IMG/VR virus record: IMGVR_UViG_3300021406_000048
Location: 1 to 22,340 of that record
DNA from: a virus
Direction: 5' to 3' (one strand)
Length of the DNA stretch: 22,340 nt
Shown here: piece after piece, positions 1-7,618 of the stretch
Numbering within the stretch: position 1 is the first letter of the stretch
Layout of the letters: each line of letters starts with the position of its first letter
Translations under genes and position numbers: made by a program
Notes under the pieces: generated by a model
Told to the model about the DNA's origin: nothing
Databases searched by the model: none
What the model saw: only the letters and a program-made list of their open reading frames with translations

Positions 1-2
1 CC

Positions 3-83
3 AAGCTAGCCAATATCGAAGCGACGCACAGAGGCGATGCAGAGCATCCCATTATGATCACTGCCACGGACTCAAGGTTATGA
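3..83 (+). CDS. C-terminal end of an upstream gene (partial, unknown)
   Basis: An open frame enters from the left edge and ends at TGA 81-83, giving about 26 residues that finish in HPIMITATDSRL. It is preferred over the other open frame here because its stop overlaps the next ATG as ATGA, the junction style used throughout this window. From its position before the terminase large subunit it could be the end of a terminase small subunit or another packaging gene, but too little is visible to recognise a family. Confidence 0.4.
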   Translation, partial: KLANIEATHRGDAEHPIMITATDSRL

Positions 84-226
84 CCAAAGAGCAGTACCAG
101 ACTCACCGAGAAGCGCTCATCCTGTACTTGAAGTGCAAGGTAGACCTGGCTGACTGGCATGGCGTATCGGATGCGGCTAATGACCTAAGAGTTCTGGAGG
201 CGCAGTGGCAAGCAACAAGAAAGTGA
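80..226 (+). CDS. Small hypothetical phage protein (48 aa)
   Basis: The ATG at 80 overlaps the previous stop (ATGA 80-83) and the frame ends at TGA 224-226. The product is short, charged and mostly helical, starting MTKEQYQTHREALILYLKCK and containing the segment DWHGVSDAANDLRVLEAQ. No domain is recognised with certainty. It overlaps the next gene by 22 bases. The open frame continues upstream to the window edge without another clear start, so a longer N-terminus cannot be excluded. It is probably one of the small accessory proteins that often sit between phage replication or terminase genes; the function is unknown. Confidence 0.6.
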   Translation: MTKEQYQTHREALILYLKCKVDLADWHGVSDAANDLRVLEAQWQATRK

Positions 227-411
227 CCTATTCGATCGCGATGTCCAAAGAGACCGGCTGTATCGTCATGGTGCGCACGCGAGGCAAGCAGGTCGAGGTA
301 ATGGGCTCGATGACGCGAGAGCAGTCACTCGATTTCGTGCAGGGCATCATGGAGTGGACAAAGGAAGTCATCAAAGAGGATGCGCCGCGGATCCAGCGCT
401 TGAACGGATGA
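205..411 (+). CDS. Small hypothetical protein (68 aa)
   Basis: The start is GTG at 205, chosen because GGAGG at 196-200 lies four bases upstream, inside the end of the preceding gene. The product begins MASNKKVTYSIAMSKETGCI. It looks like a small alpha/beta domain: an N-terminal beta hairpin with VMVRTRGKQVEVMGSM, followed by a helix LDFVQGIMEWTKEVI. No signal peptide or membrane segment is present. The stop TGA 409-411 overlaps the next ATG in the ATGA pattern, which indicates translational coupling. The family is not recognised. Confidence 0.65.
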   Translation: MASNKKVTYSIAMSKETGCIVMVRTRGKQVEVMGSMTREQSLDFVQGIMEWTKEVIKEDAPRIQRLNG

Positions 412-590
412 ATATCCAAGAATGCGAAATTCTCTATCACGTGGAGATGTCGGTTGATAAGCTGCATGAACCTGAACTTGCACGCACCGGCCAAATGTCT
501 GCCAGAATCGTTAGAGACCATTTGCCTGAGTTTAAGGATCGAAAGAATCTGAGCTTGGTGCTCTGTTTGATTGATAAAGGTGCAGACTGA
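408..590 (+). CDS. Small hypothetical protein (60 aa)
   Basis: The start at ATG 408 is preferred over an in-frame ATG at 354 because it gives the 4-base ATGA overlap with the preceding gene, matching the other junctions here. The protein starts MNIQECEILYHVEMSVDKLH and ends in VLCLIDKGAD. It is acidic to neutral, with no membrane segment and no recognisable catalytic motif. Its stop TGA 588-590 shares one base with the ATG of the next gene (TGATG 588-592). The function is unknown. Confidence 0.62.
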   Translation: MNIQECEILYHVEMSVDKLHEPELARTGQMSARIVRDHLPEFKDRKNLSLVLCLIDKGAD

Positions 591-760
591 TGCCCAAGGG
601 CGTCTATCAGCGCAAGGTCGATTTGAATCGCGAGATCAATCCAGTCGCAGCATTCAAGGCCAAAGTCTATGACTTGGAGCTGCGCGTAGCCGATTTGGAG
701 CGCCGGCTAGCCCAAGCCAATGAGTACTTCGCCAAAGGCTACATTCCGCCAGCCGTATGA
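590..760 (+). CDS. Small coiled-coil hypothetical protein (56 aa)
   Basis: ATG 590 overlaps the previous stop by one base and the stop TGA 758-760 overlaps the terminase ATG (ATGA 757-760), so the gene is locked into the coupled series. The N-terminus is basic (MPKGVYQRKVDLNRE). Residues about 23-48 read KAKVYDLELRVADLERRLAQ and onward, with leucines at heptad spacing typical of a short coiled coil. Its place directly before terminase suggests a packaging or DNA-binding accessory role, but this rests on position only. Confidence 0.68.
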   Translation: MPKGVYQRKVDLNREINPVAAFKAKVYDLELRVADLERRLAQANEYFAKGYIPPAV

Positions 761-2109
761 CATGGACGCTAACGCCGAAACAGGAACAAGCCAACGAACT
801 GCTAGCCTCGAAAGCGCAGCATATTTTACTTGCTGGTGGGTCACGTTCGACGAAAACGGTGCTATTGGTGCGCGCTATGTGCGTGAGAGCCCTGAAAGCT
901 CCTGGGTCGAGACACGCCGCTCTACGCTTCCGGTTCGGCCATATCAAGCAATCGATCATTCACGATACGTTCCCAGCGGTGATGAAGAACTTCTTTCCGG
1001 ACGTTCACTACGATCTAAATCGCTCGGACTGGTTCGCACAATTCAAAGGTGGCTCTCAGATCTGGTTCGGCGGCCTCGATGACAAGGAACGCACCGAAAA
1101 GATCTTGGGATCCGAGTACGCCACTATCTTACTCAATGAGTGCAGCCAGATCCCTTACGCCAGCCGCAATGTCGCCGTGACACGCTTAGCGCAGAATGTC
1201 ATCGATACGACTACGGGTAAGCCCTTGGCGCTCAAAATGTACTATGACGAGAATCCTCCCTCCAAAGCGCACTGGACCTATACGGTCTTTCGCTTAAAGA
1301 AGGATCCTGATACCAAGCAGTATCTGCCTGATCCAGATAACTACGGATTCATGCAGTTGAATCCTAAGGACAATCCCCACCTTCCGCCAGATTACATCAA
1401 GACGCTCGAGGCGCTGCCGGCGCGGCTGCGTAAGCGCTTCTTAGAAGGTGAGTTTTCCGATATCGCTCCTAATGCGCTCTTTCTCGATGAGAACCTGGAG
1501 AAGTGGCGCCACTTGGATGGTGACTTGCCCGACATGCTTAGGGTCGTGGTGGCTGTCGATCCGTCAGGAGCCGAGGACACGGACAACACGGACAATGATG
1601 CGATTGGCATCAGCGTTTGCGGCTTAGGCGTCGATGGGATTGGTTATGTGCTGCATGACCTTACCTGTAAGGTTGGTCCCGCTGCATGGGGTAAGGTGGC
1701 AGTTCAGGCGTACTTGCGCGAGAAGGCCGACCGAATCGTGGGAGAGATAAACTTCGGCGGTGCCATGGTGGGATTTGTGATCAAGACGGCTGCTACCGAA
1801 CTTAGCACCCGCGTGCCGTTTAGGTCACTCACTGCCAGCCGCGGCAAGGTTGTGCGAGCTGAGCCGATATCAGCGATGTTCGAGACAGGTAAGTGCAGGC
1901 TTGTCGGCTTTCACCGAGATCTAGAGGACGAGCTGGCGGGATTTACCACAAATGGCTACATGGGCGAGAATTCGCCTAACCGCGCGGATGCTATGATCTG
2001 GGCCATGTCTGATCTATTCCCGGAACTTATGAAGCCTGCCGAGGAGAAACAGCAGGTGATCATGCCGGTTGTGCGCAGAGGCGGCCCGCAGGCGTGGATG
2101 CATCGATGA
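757..2109 (+). CDS. terL: Terminase large subunit (DNA-packaging ATPase/nuclease)
   Basis: This is the motor of the packaging complex. It binds the portal, hydrolyses ATP to pump DNA into the prohead and cuts the concatemer. The 450-residue protein has an N-terminal ATPase domain with a Walker A-like loop GGSRSTKT (residues 27-34) and a Walker B strand with catalytic glutamate TILLNE (123-128, E128). The C-terminal RNase H-like nuclease domain shows AVDPSG with D268, followed by an acid-rich loop, and NRADAMIWAM with D411; these are the expected metal-binding acids. The Walker A loop has Thr where most families have Gly before the Lys. Length is somewhat below P22 gp2 (499 aa). The start ATG 757 overlaps the previous stop, and the end overlaps the portal gene. 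Confidence 0.95.
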   Translation: MTWTLTPKQEQANELLASKAQHILLAGGSRSTKTVLLVRAMCVRALKAPGSRHAALRFRFGHIKQSIIHDTFPAVMKNFFPDVHYDLNRSDWFAQFKGGSQIWFGGLDDKERTEKILGSEYATILLNECSQIPYASRNVAVTRLAQNVIDTTTGKPLALKMYYDENPPSKAHWTYTVFRLKKDPDTKQYLPDPDNYGFMQLNPKDNPHLPPDYIKTLEALPARLRKRFLEGEFSDIAPNALFLDENLEKWRHLDGDLPDMLRVVVAVDPSGAEDTDNTDNDAIGISVCGLGVDGIGYVLHDLTCKVGPAAWGKVAVQAYLREKADRIVGEINFGGAMVGFVIKTAATELSTRVPFRSLTASRGKVVRAEPISAMFETGKCRLVGFHRDLEDELAGFTTNGYMGENSPNRADAMIWAMSDLFPELMKPAEEKQQVIMPVVRRGGPQAWMHR

Positions 2110-4247
2110 ACGACCGCGATCCAGACCTCGATGCCATAGCCGATGAGGACGTGTTCGAGGAAGCCCGCGACCGCATGTCCATGTCGCTCGAGGCCGATTC
2201 GCACAATCGGGAAGCGGCGAAGGATGCGATGCTCTTTCGCGAGGGCGAGAATCACTGGGATAGCGACTATGTCACATCAGCGAGCCAGGAGAATCCGGAA
2301 CTCGTCATCAACCTCACCGACACCCTTGTTGGAAGGGTTGTTAACAGTATTGCCGATCTCGAAACACGTGGTAAATGTCATCCTATCGCCGATGGCGCTG
2401 ACACTGAGCGTGCAGACGTTATCAACGGCCTTGGACGCCATGTGGAATACCGATCAGACGCCCCTGTCGCCTACGACAACGCCACAGACAACGCCGTCTC
2501 AGGAGGCTGGGGATGGTTTAGGCTCTTAGCTGAGTGGGCCTCGCAGAACAGCTTTGATAAAGAAATCCGCATAGCGCCGATCTTCGATTGCTTCACGGTC
2601 TACCCTGATCCTGGCTCGATGATGCCCACCGCGCAGGACATGCGCTGGTGCTTGATCGCACTCATGCAAAAGCGCAATGAATTTAAGCGTTTAAATCCAG
2701 GTGTTGACCTAGTACCCTGGTCTGATGTGGGATCAGCGCGCATGGCGGCTGACTGGGAGACCAAAGAGGAAATCAGGGTTGCGCAGTACTTTCGGATTCT
2801 GGATAAGCAGGAGAAGCTCTATCAGCTAAAACTGCCCGATGGGACAAAATTCGGGGTGTTCAAATCTGATCTGCCAACTGATGCGCAACTGCGGCGCATT
2901 CAAGCTACCATTATTGGCGAGCGGGAAGGGACTAAATCTAAAGTTCAGCTGTTCCACCTGAATGGCACTAAGGTTACGCAGCGAGAAACCATTCCGGGCA
3001 CATTCATTCCAGTCATACGCGTACAGGGAAATGCCCGCATGATCGACGGCAAGGTCTATCGGCGCGGCATGGTGCAGACCATGATGGACCCGCAACGCAT
3101 GGTCGATTATGGCGAGACCTCCAAGATTCTGCGTTTAGGCCTGGCCACAAAGTCCAAGTACATCGCCGCGGAAGGACAGCTAGACGGGCATCCTGAGTGG
3201 ACTGAATCCAATCGCGAACCCATCCCAACGCTTACATATAAGCCCGTGACAATCGAGACCGGGCAGGGAGCGACGCTCCTACCGCCCCCGCAGCCGATAC
3301 CGCCGGCGCAAGTGGAGGCTGGGTTTACCGAGTTCGTGCAGGGTATGCGCTCGAACTTACTCGCGATCGCCGGCATGCCAAATGAGCCTGGACAGGATCA
3401 ATCGCAAGGGCAAACTGTTTCAGGACGCGCTTTGCAGCGCCGCGACAAGCTCTCGGATCAGTCGCACAGCCAGTACTACAAGAACAAAAAGTTAGCCGTA
3501 GCTCACGCCTGGAGGATCATGCTCGACTGGTTCCCGCCGTACTATAGCGAGGAGCGCATGCAGCGGATCATCGGTGGGGATGGCAAGCCTCAGATGATCG
3601 AGTTGAATAAGGAAATCCAAGATGCAAATGGGGTTACATCGGTCAAGAATGATCTCTCGATTGGTCGCTTTGATGTTGTCATGGAAGCAGGCCCGAGCTA
3701 CGAGACTATGCGCGAACAGGGGGCGGAAGATCTGATTGAATTGGTCACTTCTCCTGGCCCCATGGGCGAGATTGTGGCCAAGAACGCTGCGGATCTAGTC
3801 TTCAGGTCTATGGATGGCATGTACACTGAAGAGATTGCCGATCGCATAGCCGCTCAGAATCCTGAGGGCTTAAAGAAGATCATGGAGAACCTGCCGAAAG
3901 AGGCTCGCGCCGTGGTTCAGTCGCTCTCCGCGCAGAACCAGCAGCTTAAACAAGCGCTTCAAGAGGCGCAGCTTGAGAACAAGTACGGCATGGCCAAGGC
4001 GCACCTTGCCGCTACGGTCAAGGCGCACGATGTCGAGGAATCGAACAAGACCAAGCGCCAAGACACTGAAACTCGCGCCGACACGGCGATTAAGGTCGAG
4101 GCAATGCGCGGGCATGTCACACTGGCGAAGGAAGAGATTGCGGTGGGTGGTGAACTCTTGAACACCCATGTGGAGGCTGCACACAATAAAGAAGCGGCTG
4201 AGATAGCGTTGAAGTCGGCTGAAAAAGCAGAAAATGGAGCAGCGTAA
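2106..4247 (+). CDS. Portal protein, P22 family
   Basis: The portal forms the dodecameric ring at the capsid vertex through which DNA enters and leaves and onto which the tail is built. The product is about 713 aa, close to P22 gp1 (725 aa). It has the typical P22-portal start region (EGENHWDSDYV, NLTDTLVGRVVNSIADLETR) and a long helical C-terminus from about residue 600 (SAQNQQLKQALQEAQLENKY and onward), like the helical barrel of P22 portal. I place the start at ATG 2106 because it overlaps the terminase stop as ATGA. An in-frame GTG at 2094 would add four residues. The stop is followed directly by the next ATG at 4248, with GGAG at 4236-4239. Confidence 0.93.
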   Translation: MNDRDPDLDAIADEDVFEEARDRMSMSLEADSHNREAAKDAMLFREGENHWDSDYVTSASQENPELVINLTDTLVGRVVNSIADLETRGKCHPIADGADTERADVINGLGRHVEYRSDAPVAYDNATDNAVSGGWGWFRLLAEWASQNSFDKEIRIAPIFDCFTVYPDPGSMMPTAQDMRWCLIALMQKRNEFKRLNPGVDLVPWSDVGSARMAADWETKEEIRVAQYFRILDKQEKLYQLKLPDGTKFGVFKSDLPTDAQLRRIQATIIGEREGTKSKVQLFHLNGTKVTQRETIPGTFIPVIRVQGNARMIDGKVYRRGMVQTMMDPQRMVDYGETSKILRLGLATKSKYIAAEGQLDGHPEWTESNREPIPTLTYKPVTIETGQGATLLPPPQPIPPAQVEAGFTEFVQGMRSNLLAIAGMPNEPGQDQSQGQTVSGRALQRRDKLSDQSHSQYYKNKKLAVAHAWRIMLDWFPPYYSEERMQRIIGGDGKPQMIELNKEIQDANGVTSVKNDLSIGRFDVVMEAGPSYETMREQGAEDLIELVTSPGPMGEIVAKNAADLVFRSMDGMYTEEIADRIAAQNPEGLKKIMENLPKEARAVVQSLSAQNQQLKQALQEAQLENKYGMAKAHLAATVKAHDVEESNKTKRQDTETRADTAIKVEAMRGHVTLAKEEIAVGGELLNTHVEAAHNKEAAEIALKSAEKAENGAA

Positions 4248-4250
4248 ATG
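4233..4250 (+). repeat. 18-bp direct repeat, copy 1 (gene junction)
   Basis: AATGGAGCAGCGTAAATG spans the end of the portal gene (…NGAA, stop), a Shine-Dalgarno GGAG and the ATG of the next gene. An identical copy lies at 4557-4574, exactly 324 bases downstream, which is the length of the gene between them. Flanking bases on both sides differ, so the identity is confined to the junction. Confidence 0.9.
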
Positions 4251-4571
4251 GATGAACCAACCTTCAGGCTATGCGATATCGGGGGTCGCTCTGTATACCG
4301 GCAGTTGTGCCAAGTTCGCGAGGACGGCAGGACATGGCTAGGCGCACATTGGACTGACTATGATTGGCAAGGGAAGAAGGTCGGAGAGCGCACGACCTGG
4401 AACGGTTACTTCACGTCCTCGCGGGGCATAGACGATCCAGCGATACGCGCGCGATTGCCTTTATGGCAACGACTTGCCTATGGGCTTGGCCTATACGGTC
4501 ACAAAGCACATGACGATGATGGCAGCAAAGTTGCCTCGGCTATCATAAAAAATATTAATGGAGCAGCGTAA
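4248..4571 (+). CDS. Hypothetical protein between portal and scaffold (107 aa)
   Basis: A complete gene abutting the portal stop, with its own Shine-Dalgarno GGAG at 4236-4239. The product begins MDEPTFRLCDIGGRSVYRQL and is rich in aromatic and charged residues (TWLGAHWTDYDWQGKKVGER, TTWNGYFTSSRG). The middle looks beta-rich, followed by a helical segment LPLWQRLAYGLGLYGHK. It has no clear transmembrane segment or known catalytic motif. The gene is flanked by an exact 18-bp direct repeat at its two junctions, which suggests it entered as a cassette or by a duplication of the junction. P22 has no gene here between portal and scaffold. The function is not recognised. Confidence 0.75.
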   Translation: MDEPTFRLCDIGGRSVYRQLCQVREDGRTWLGAHWTDYDWQGKKVGERTTWNGYFTSSRGIDDPAIRARLPLWQRLAYGLGLYGHKAHDDDGSKVASAIIKNINGAA

Positions 4572-4574
4572 ATG
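4557..4574 (+). repeat. 18-bp direct repeat, copy 2 (gene junction)
   Basis: Identical to 4233-4250: end of the 107-aa gene (…NGAA, stop), GGAG and the scaffold ATG at 4572. The core GGAGCAGCG plus three bases plus start codon occurs a third time at 5728-5742 in front of the coat gene, where the start-codon position holds ATC. Confidence 0.9.
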
Positions 4575-5672
4575 ACGGTAGTCGTTGAAAACGGTCGGGA
4601 TCAGATCGAAGCCTACACCACAGGTAAAGGGGTGTTTCCCGTGCCACCTGAAGTGAAGGCCGATAACGATGCTCAGGCTGCCAAAAGCGAACCTGAGAAG
4701 AAAGTCGCGGACAATCCCGCTGTTCCTCCCAAGGTTGAAACGCCTCCCGATGATGCTGGCGATGACGAGGAAGGCGAGGACGGCCTTACCCCACGCCAGA
4801 AGCGCGAATTCACCAAGGCGATGCAGGCGACGATCGGCAAGAAGCACCGCATGCAGAAGGAAGCCGAGGAGTTCGCAGCCGAACAGTACAACAACGCAAA
4901 GCTAGCCGATGCGCGCGCGGCGAAGCTAGAAGCCGATCTTGCAGCTTTACGTGAGCAGCTAAAGCCTGCGAAGATTGAGGAGACTAAGAAACCCGCTAGA
5001 GCAGACTTCAAAGCAGGCGAGGAAGGCGATCAGGCCTACTGGGATGCGCTGGTTGACTATCGGGCGGATTTAAAGATCTCGGCATTGAAAGCCGATCAGG
5101 CCAAAGCCGATCAGGAGCGCTTCATTCAGGAGGAAACAGCGCACGCGCAGGCTAAGATGGATCGCGCCTTTGAACAAGGACCGGATGACTTCAAGGAAGT
5201 CTATGAATCAGCCGATATGGTGCTGCCGAACTATGTTTTGGAGTCCATCAAGAACTCAGATTTGATGGCAGAACTAGTTTATGACCTGGGCGTCCATCCA
5301 GAGAAAGCAGAGAAGATCCGCGCGATGACCGATGGTTGTCCGCCAGGCTCCGCAAGGTATGCGCGAGCTGCCCAGCGTCAATTAGTTGAAATCGGTAAAA
5401 TTGAGAGTACACTCAAACCATTCGCCAAAGAAACTAAGGCGGAAGTCAAGACAGAAGACGCCCCAGAGGCGAGTCAGAAAACGGCGAAAGCCGAGCCAGA
5501 AACGGAGTCAGCTCCGAGTAAGCCCCGCGTTAATGCGCCCATCATCAAGCCATTGAACGGCGGCAGTGCTTCCCAAGTCGAGAAAGACGAAGCTGATCTT
5601 ACGGGATCGCAAGTCTTGACGAAGTGGCAGAAGAAGCACGGCGTTGTTCTGACGGCAAGAAAAAGGCACTAG
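4572..5672 (+). CDS. Capsid scaffolding protein (probable)
   Basis: The 366-residue protein sits between portal and coat, where P22 places scaffold gp8. It has the composition of a scaffold: an acidic, Pro/Lys/Glu-rich disordered N-terminus (VETPPDDAGDDEEGEDG around residue 60), then long helical coiled-coil segments (FAAEQYNNAKLADARAAKLE; QAKADQERFIQEETAHAQAK), and a strongly basic C-terminus ending KWQKKHGVVLTARKRH. In P22 the basic C-terminal helices bind coat subunits; a similar role here is inference. Such proteins direct shell assembly and leave before or during packaging. The start ATG 4572 has GGAG at 4560-4563. Sequence similarity to P22 gp8 itself is not evident, so the call rests on position and architecture. 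Confidence 0.8.
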   Translation: MTVVVENGRDQIEAYTTGKGVFPVPPEVKADNDAQAAKSEPEKKVADNPAVPPKVETPPDDAGDDEEGEDGLTPRQKREFTKAMQATIGKKHRMQKEAEEFAAEQYNNAKLADARAAKLEADLAALREQLKPAKIEETKKPARADFKAGEEGDQAYWDALVDYRADLKISALKADQAKADQERFIQEETAHAQAKMDRAFEQGPDDFKEVYESADMVLPNYVLESIKNSDLMAELVYDLGVHPEKAEKIRAMTDGCPPGSARYARAAQRQLVEIGKIESTLKPFAKETKAEVKTEDAPEASQKTAKAEPETESAPSKPRVNAPIIKPLNGGSASQVEKDEADLTGSQVLTKWQKKHGVVLTARKRH

Positions 5673-5678
5673 CGGCGG

Positions 5679-5720
5679 GAAACTCTGAAGTTTCTATCGC
5701 GCTCTTTTTGACTTGAGCGC
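5679..5720 (+). promoter_or_regulatory. Two tandem small hairpins in the scaffold-coat gap
   Basis: In the 67-base gap before the coat gene I see two inverted repeats: GAAACT-ctga-AGTTTC (5679-5694) and GCGCTC-10 bases-GAGCGC (5699-5720). The second ends five bases before the AAGGAG ribosome binding site. They could protect or process the mRNA or tune the high coat expression. Neither is followed by a convincing U-tract on the 3' side, so a terminator is unlikely. Confidence 0.3.
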
Positions 5721-5725
5721 TGCTT

Positions 5726-5742
5726 AAGGAGCAGCGAACATC
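5726..5742 (+). promoter_or_regulatory. Coat gene translation initiation region with ATC in the start position
   Basis: AAGGAG at 5726-5731 is a strong Shine-Dalgarno, eight bases from ATC 5740. The stretch GGAGCAGCG + AAC + ATC has the same geometry as GGAGCAGCG + TAA + ATG at 4236-4250 and 4560-4574. No ATG, GTG or TTG lies at a suitable distance; the first in-frame ATG (5767) is 35 bases past the Shine-Dalgarno. Confidence 0.65.
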
Positions 5743-7122
5743 GCAAATACGGCTCTGACGATCTCGATGATCACGAATCGGGCATTGCCCGTTCTTGCCA
5801 ATCTCTGCACCCTCACTGACAAGTACAACCGTCAGTACGACAAGGAATTTGGGCAAAAGGGCAAGAAAATCGGTGCCACGTGTAACGTGCGTGTCCCGCC
5901 TCGGTATGTCGGCACCTTCGGTCCCGCGCTCAACGTCGAGCCCTCGACCGAAACGTACGTGCCGGTACCGATCCTGTACCAGTTTCACGTCGACATTCAG
6001 TTCAACACGATCAACATGTTGCTGGACATCGATGAATTCGAGGAACGCTTCATTCACCCCGCCTGTCTCGCGGTGGGCAACCGGGTAGATTCTGATGGCG
6101 CCTATTTTGGCTTCCAGAACACCGCTAACCGACTAGGTACGCCTGGAACCACTCCGACTGCCTATAAGTCATTCGGTGACTCTCGCGCCATGCTGGTGTC
6201 GGAAGGCATGCCCAAGGGCATGGTGCCGACCTGCGTGTTGCACCCGTTCGCCAATTCCTCGATGGCCGATGCCTTGAAGGGGCTTTTTAACCCCCAGGCG
6301 CGCATCGATGAGATTTACGAGACCGGCATGGTCGCCAAGAAGACGGCCGGCGCTGATTGGTTTGAAGATCCCAATATCGCGAACTACAGCACCGGATCAC
6401 TCTTGGGAGCGCCAGTTCTCGCCGGTATCACCAATGCGGTGGGTGGCTCAGCGATTCTTACCGCCGGCTGGGCGCAGTTTGGCGTCATCAACCTGTCAGG
6501 CTTGACTGCCAACTCTGCGGGCTGCTACGTCGGGGACACGATCCAGATTGCTGGTCTATTCCCGGTCAATCCGCAGTCACGTGGTCGGTATAATAGCCCC
6601 TCTGGCTTGAAGCAATTCGTGGTCCTCCCTCCGGGCGGGTATGCGCAGATGACCGGTGTTGCTACCCCCGGTAGCCCGCAGTTCGCACCAGCGACACTCG
6701 CCAACGGAACCTTCACTAATACGCCGGGACTCGCGACCACGGGCCTTTATACCGCTTCCGCTGGTGGACTTCTGACCGTGACGATCGCAGAGTGCATCAT
6801 CACCAGTGGCCAGTTCCAGAACTGCGTGGCAACTGCGGCTTTCACCGGCACCCCTGCGGTGACCTTGAATGCCGGCGCGGCTCTCGCGACCAACTCCACC
6901 GAGAACCTCTACTTCCATCGCGATGCTTTCGCACTCGGTGTGGTCGATCTGCCGCTGCCCCGCAATGCCTCAGCCTCCAGGGCATACGATGAGGACTTAG
7001 GTCTCTCGATTCGCATCGTGGAGGATTACACGATCAACAATGACGCGGAACCGACCAGGTTGGATATAGCCTACGGGTTTGCGTCGCTGTATCGCTCACT
7101 GGCCGTTCGCGTTTCAGGCTAG
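5740..7122 (+). CDS. Major capsid (coat) protein, P22 gp5 family
   Basis: The main shell subunit of the head. From ATC 5740 it has 460 residues (P22 gp5 has 430). The N-terminus reads ANTALTISMITNRALPVLAN after the initiator, matching the MANT-L-TI--IT start common in this family. Other family-like parts are the helical region LLDIDEFEERFIHPACLAVG, a beta-rich insertion-domain region with VGDTIQIAGLFPVNPQS, and the C-terminal segment NLYFHRDAFALGVVDLPLP followed by SIRIVEDYTINNDAEPTRLD. The ATC start is supported by the Shine-Dalgarno at 5726-5731 and by loss of nine conserved N-terminal codons if ATG 5767 is used. If the ATC is a sequence error, the gene simply starts with ATG. A 10-base gap separates it from the HNH gene. 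Confidence 0.9.
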   Translation: MANTALTISMITNRALPVLANLCTLTDKYNRQYDKEFGQKGKKIGATCNVRVPPRYVGTFGPALNVEPSTETYVPVPILYQFHVDIQFNTINMLLDIDEFEERFIHPACLAVGNRVDSDGAYFGFQNTANRLGTPGTTPTAYKSFGDSRAMLVSEGMPKGMVPTCVLHPFANSSMADALKGLFNPQARIDEIYETGMVAKKTAGADWFEDPNIANYSTGSLLGAPVLAGITNAVGGSAILTAGWAQFGVINLSGLTANSAGCYVGDTIQIAGLFPVNPQSRGRYNSPSGLKQFVVLPPGGYAQMTGVATPGSPQFAPATLANGTFTNTPGLATTGLYTASAGGLLTVTIAECIITSGQFQNCVATAAFTGTPAVTLNAGAALATNSTENLYFHRDAFALGVVDLPLPRNASASRAYDEDLGLSIRIVEDYTINNDAEPTRLDIAYGFASLYRSLAVRVSG

Positions 7123-7132
7123 AATCAAAGCA

Positions 7133-7618
7133 ATGGGACGCCGCAGCACTCCAGCAAACATTCGATTCGCAAGGCAATACAAGATTGCTGCGAATGGCTG
7201 CTGGGTGTGGGCTTCTAGCCTAGATCCGGACGGATACGGGTATTTCAAAGGTGAGATGCTCGGCGTGAAGCACAAGAAGGCGCATCGCTTCTCTTGGTCG
7301 TTTCACAATGAGTCTCAGATTCCCGCAGGAATGTCAGTACTTCACAGCTGCGATAATGCTGCATGTGTGAATCCGGATCATCTTCGCGTAGGCACGCAGG
7401 CAGATAACATTGCCGATAGAGAGTCACGCGGTAGAGCCGCAGATCAGCGTGGAGAGAAAGCTCATCAAGCAAAGCTTACGGAAACTCAAGTATTTGAGAT
7501 TAAGGCTTTATGCAAAACTATGACCGACAGAGAATTAGCGGCTAAGTTTAATGTCGCTAGGACGACTATCAGCAGCATCAAACATGGCCATACTTGGGCC
7601 CACTTGGAGTTAAATTAA
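7133..7618 (+). CDS. HNH homing endonuclease (HNH_3 type) with C-terminal DNA-binding helix-turn-helix
   Basis: A free-standing endonuclease gene of the kind that spreads among phages by cutting alleles lacking it. The 161-residue product has CWVW (C23), HRFSW (H51) and the core VLHSCDNAACVNPDHLRVG with H71, C73, D74, N75, C78, N80 and H83, as expected for an HNH_3 zinc-binding beta-beta-alpha fold. Residues about 112-157 (TETQVFEIKALCK, DRELAAKFNVARTTISSIK) form a helix-turn-helix. The start ATG 7133 is chosen over an upstream in-frame codon at 7079 that overlaps the coat gene; no good Shine-Dalgarno precedes it, which may mean low expression. Its last codons contain the GGAG (7606-7609) that serves the next gene. 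Confidence 0.9.
   Translation: MGRRSTPANIRFARQYKIAANGCWVWASSLDPDGYGYFKGEMLGVKHKKAHRFSWSFHNESQIPAGMSVLHSCDNAACVNPDHLRVGTQADNIADRESRGRAADQRGEKAHQAKLTETQVFEIKALCKTMTDRELAAKFNVARTTISSIKHGHTWAHLELN

Noticed and set aside
2-226. A single longer gene in the frame of the 48-aa protein running from the left edge
   Set aside because: The alternative frame ending at 81-83 gives an ATGA overlap with ATG 80, the junction style of this operon, so two genes are more likely; the window edge prevents certainty.
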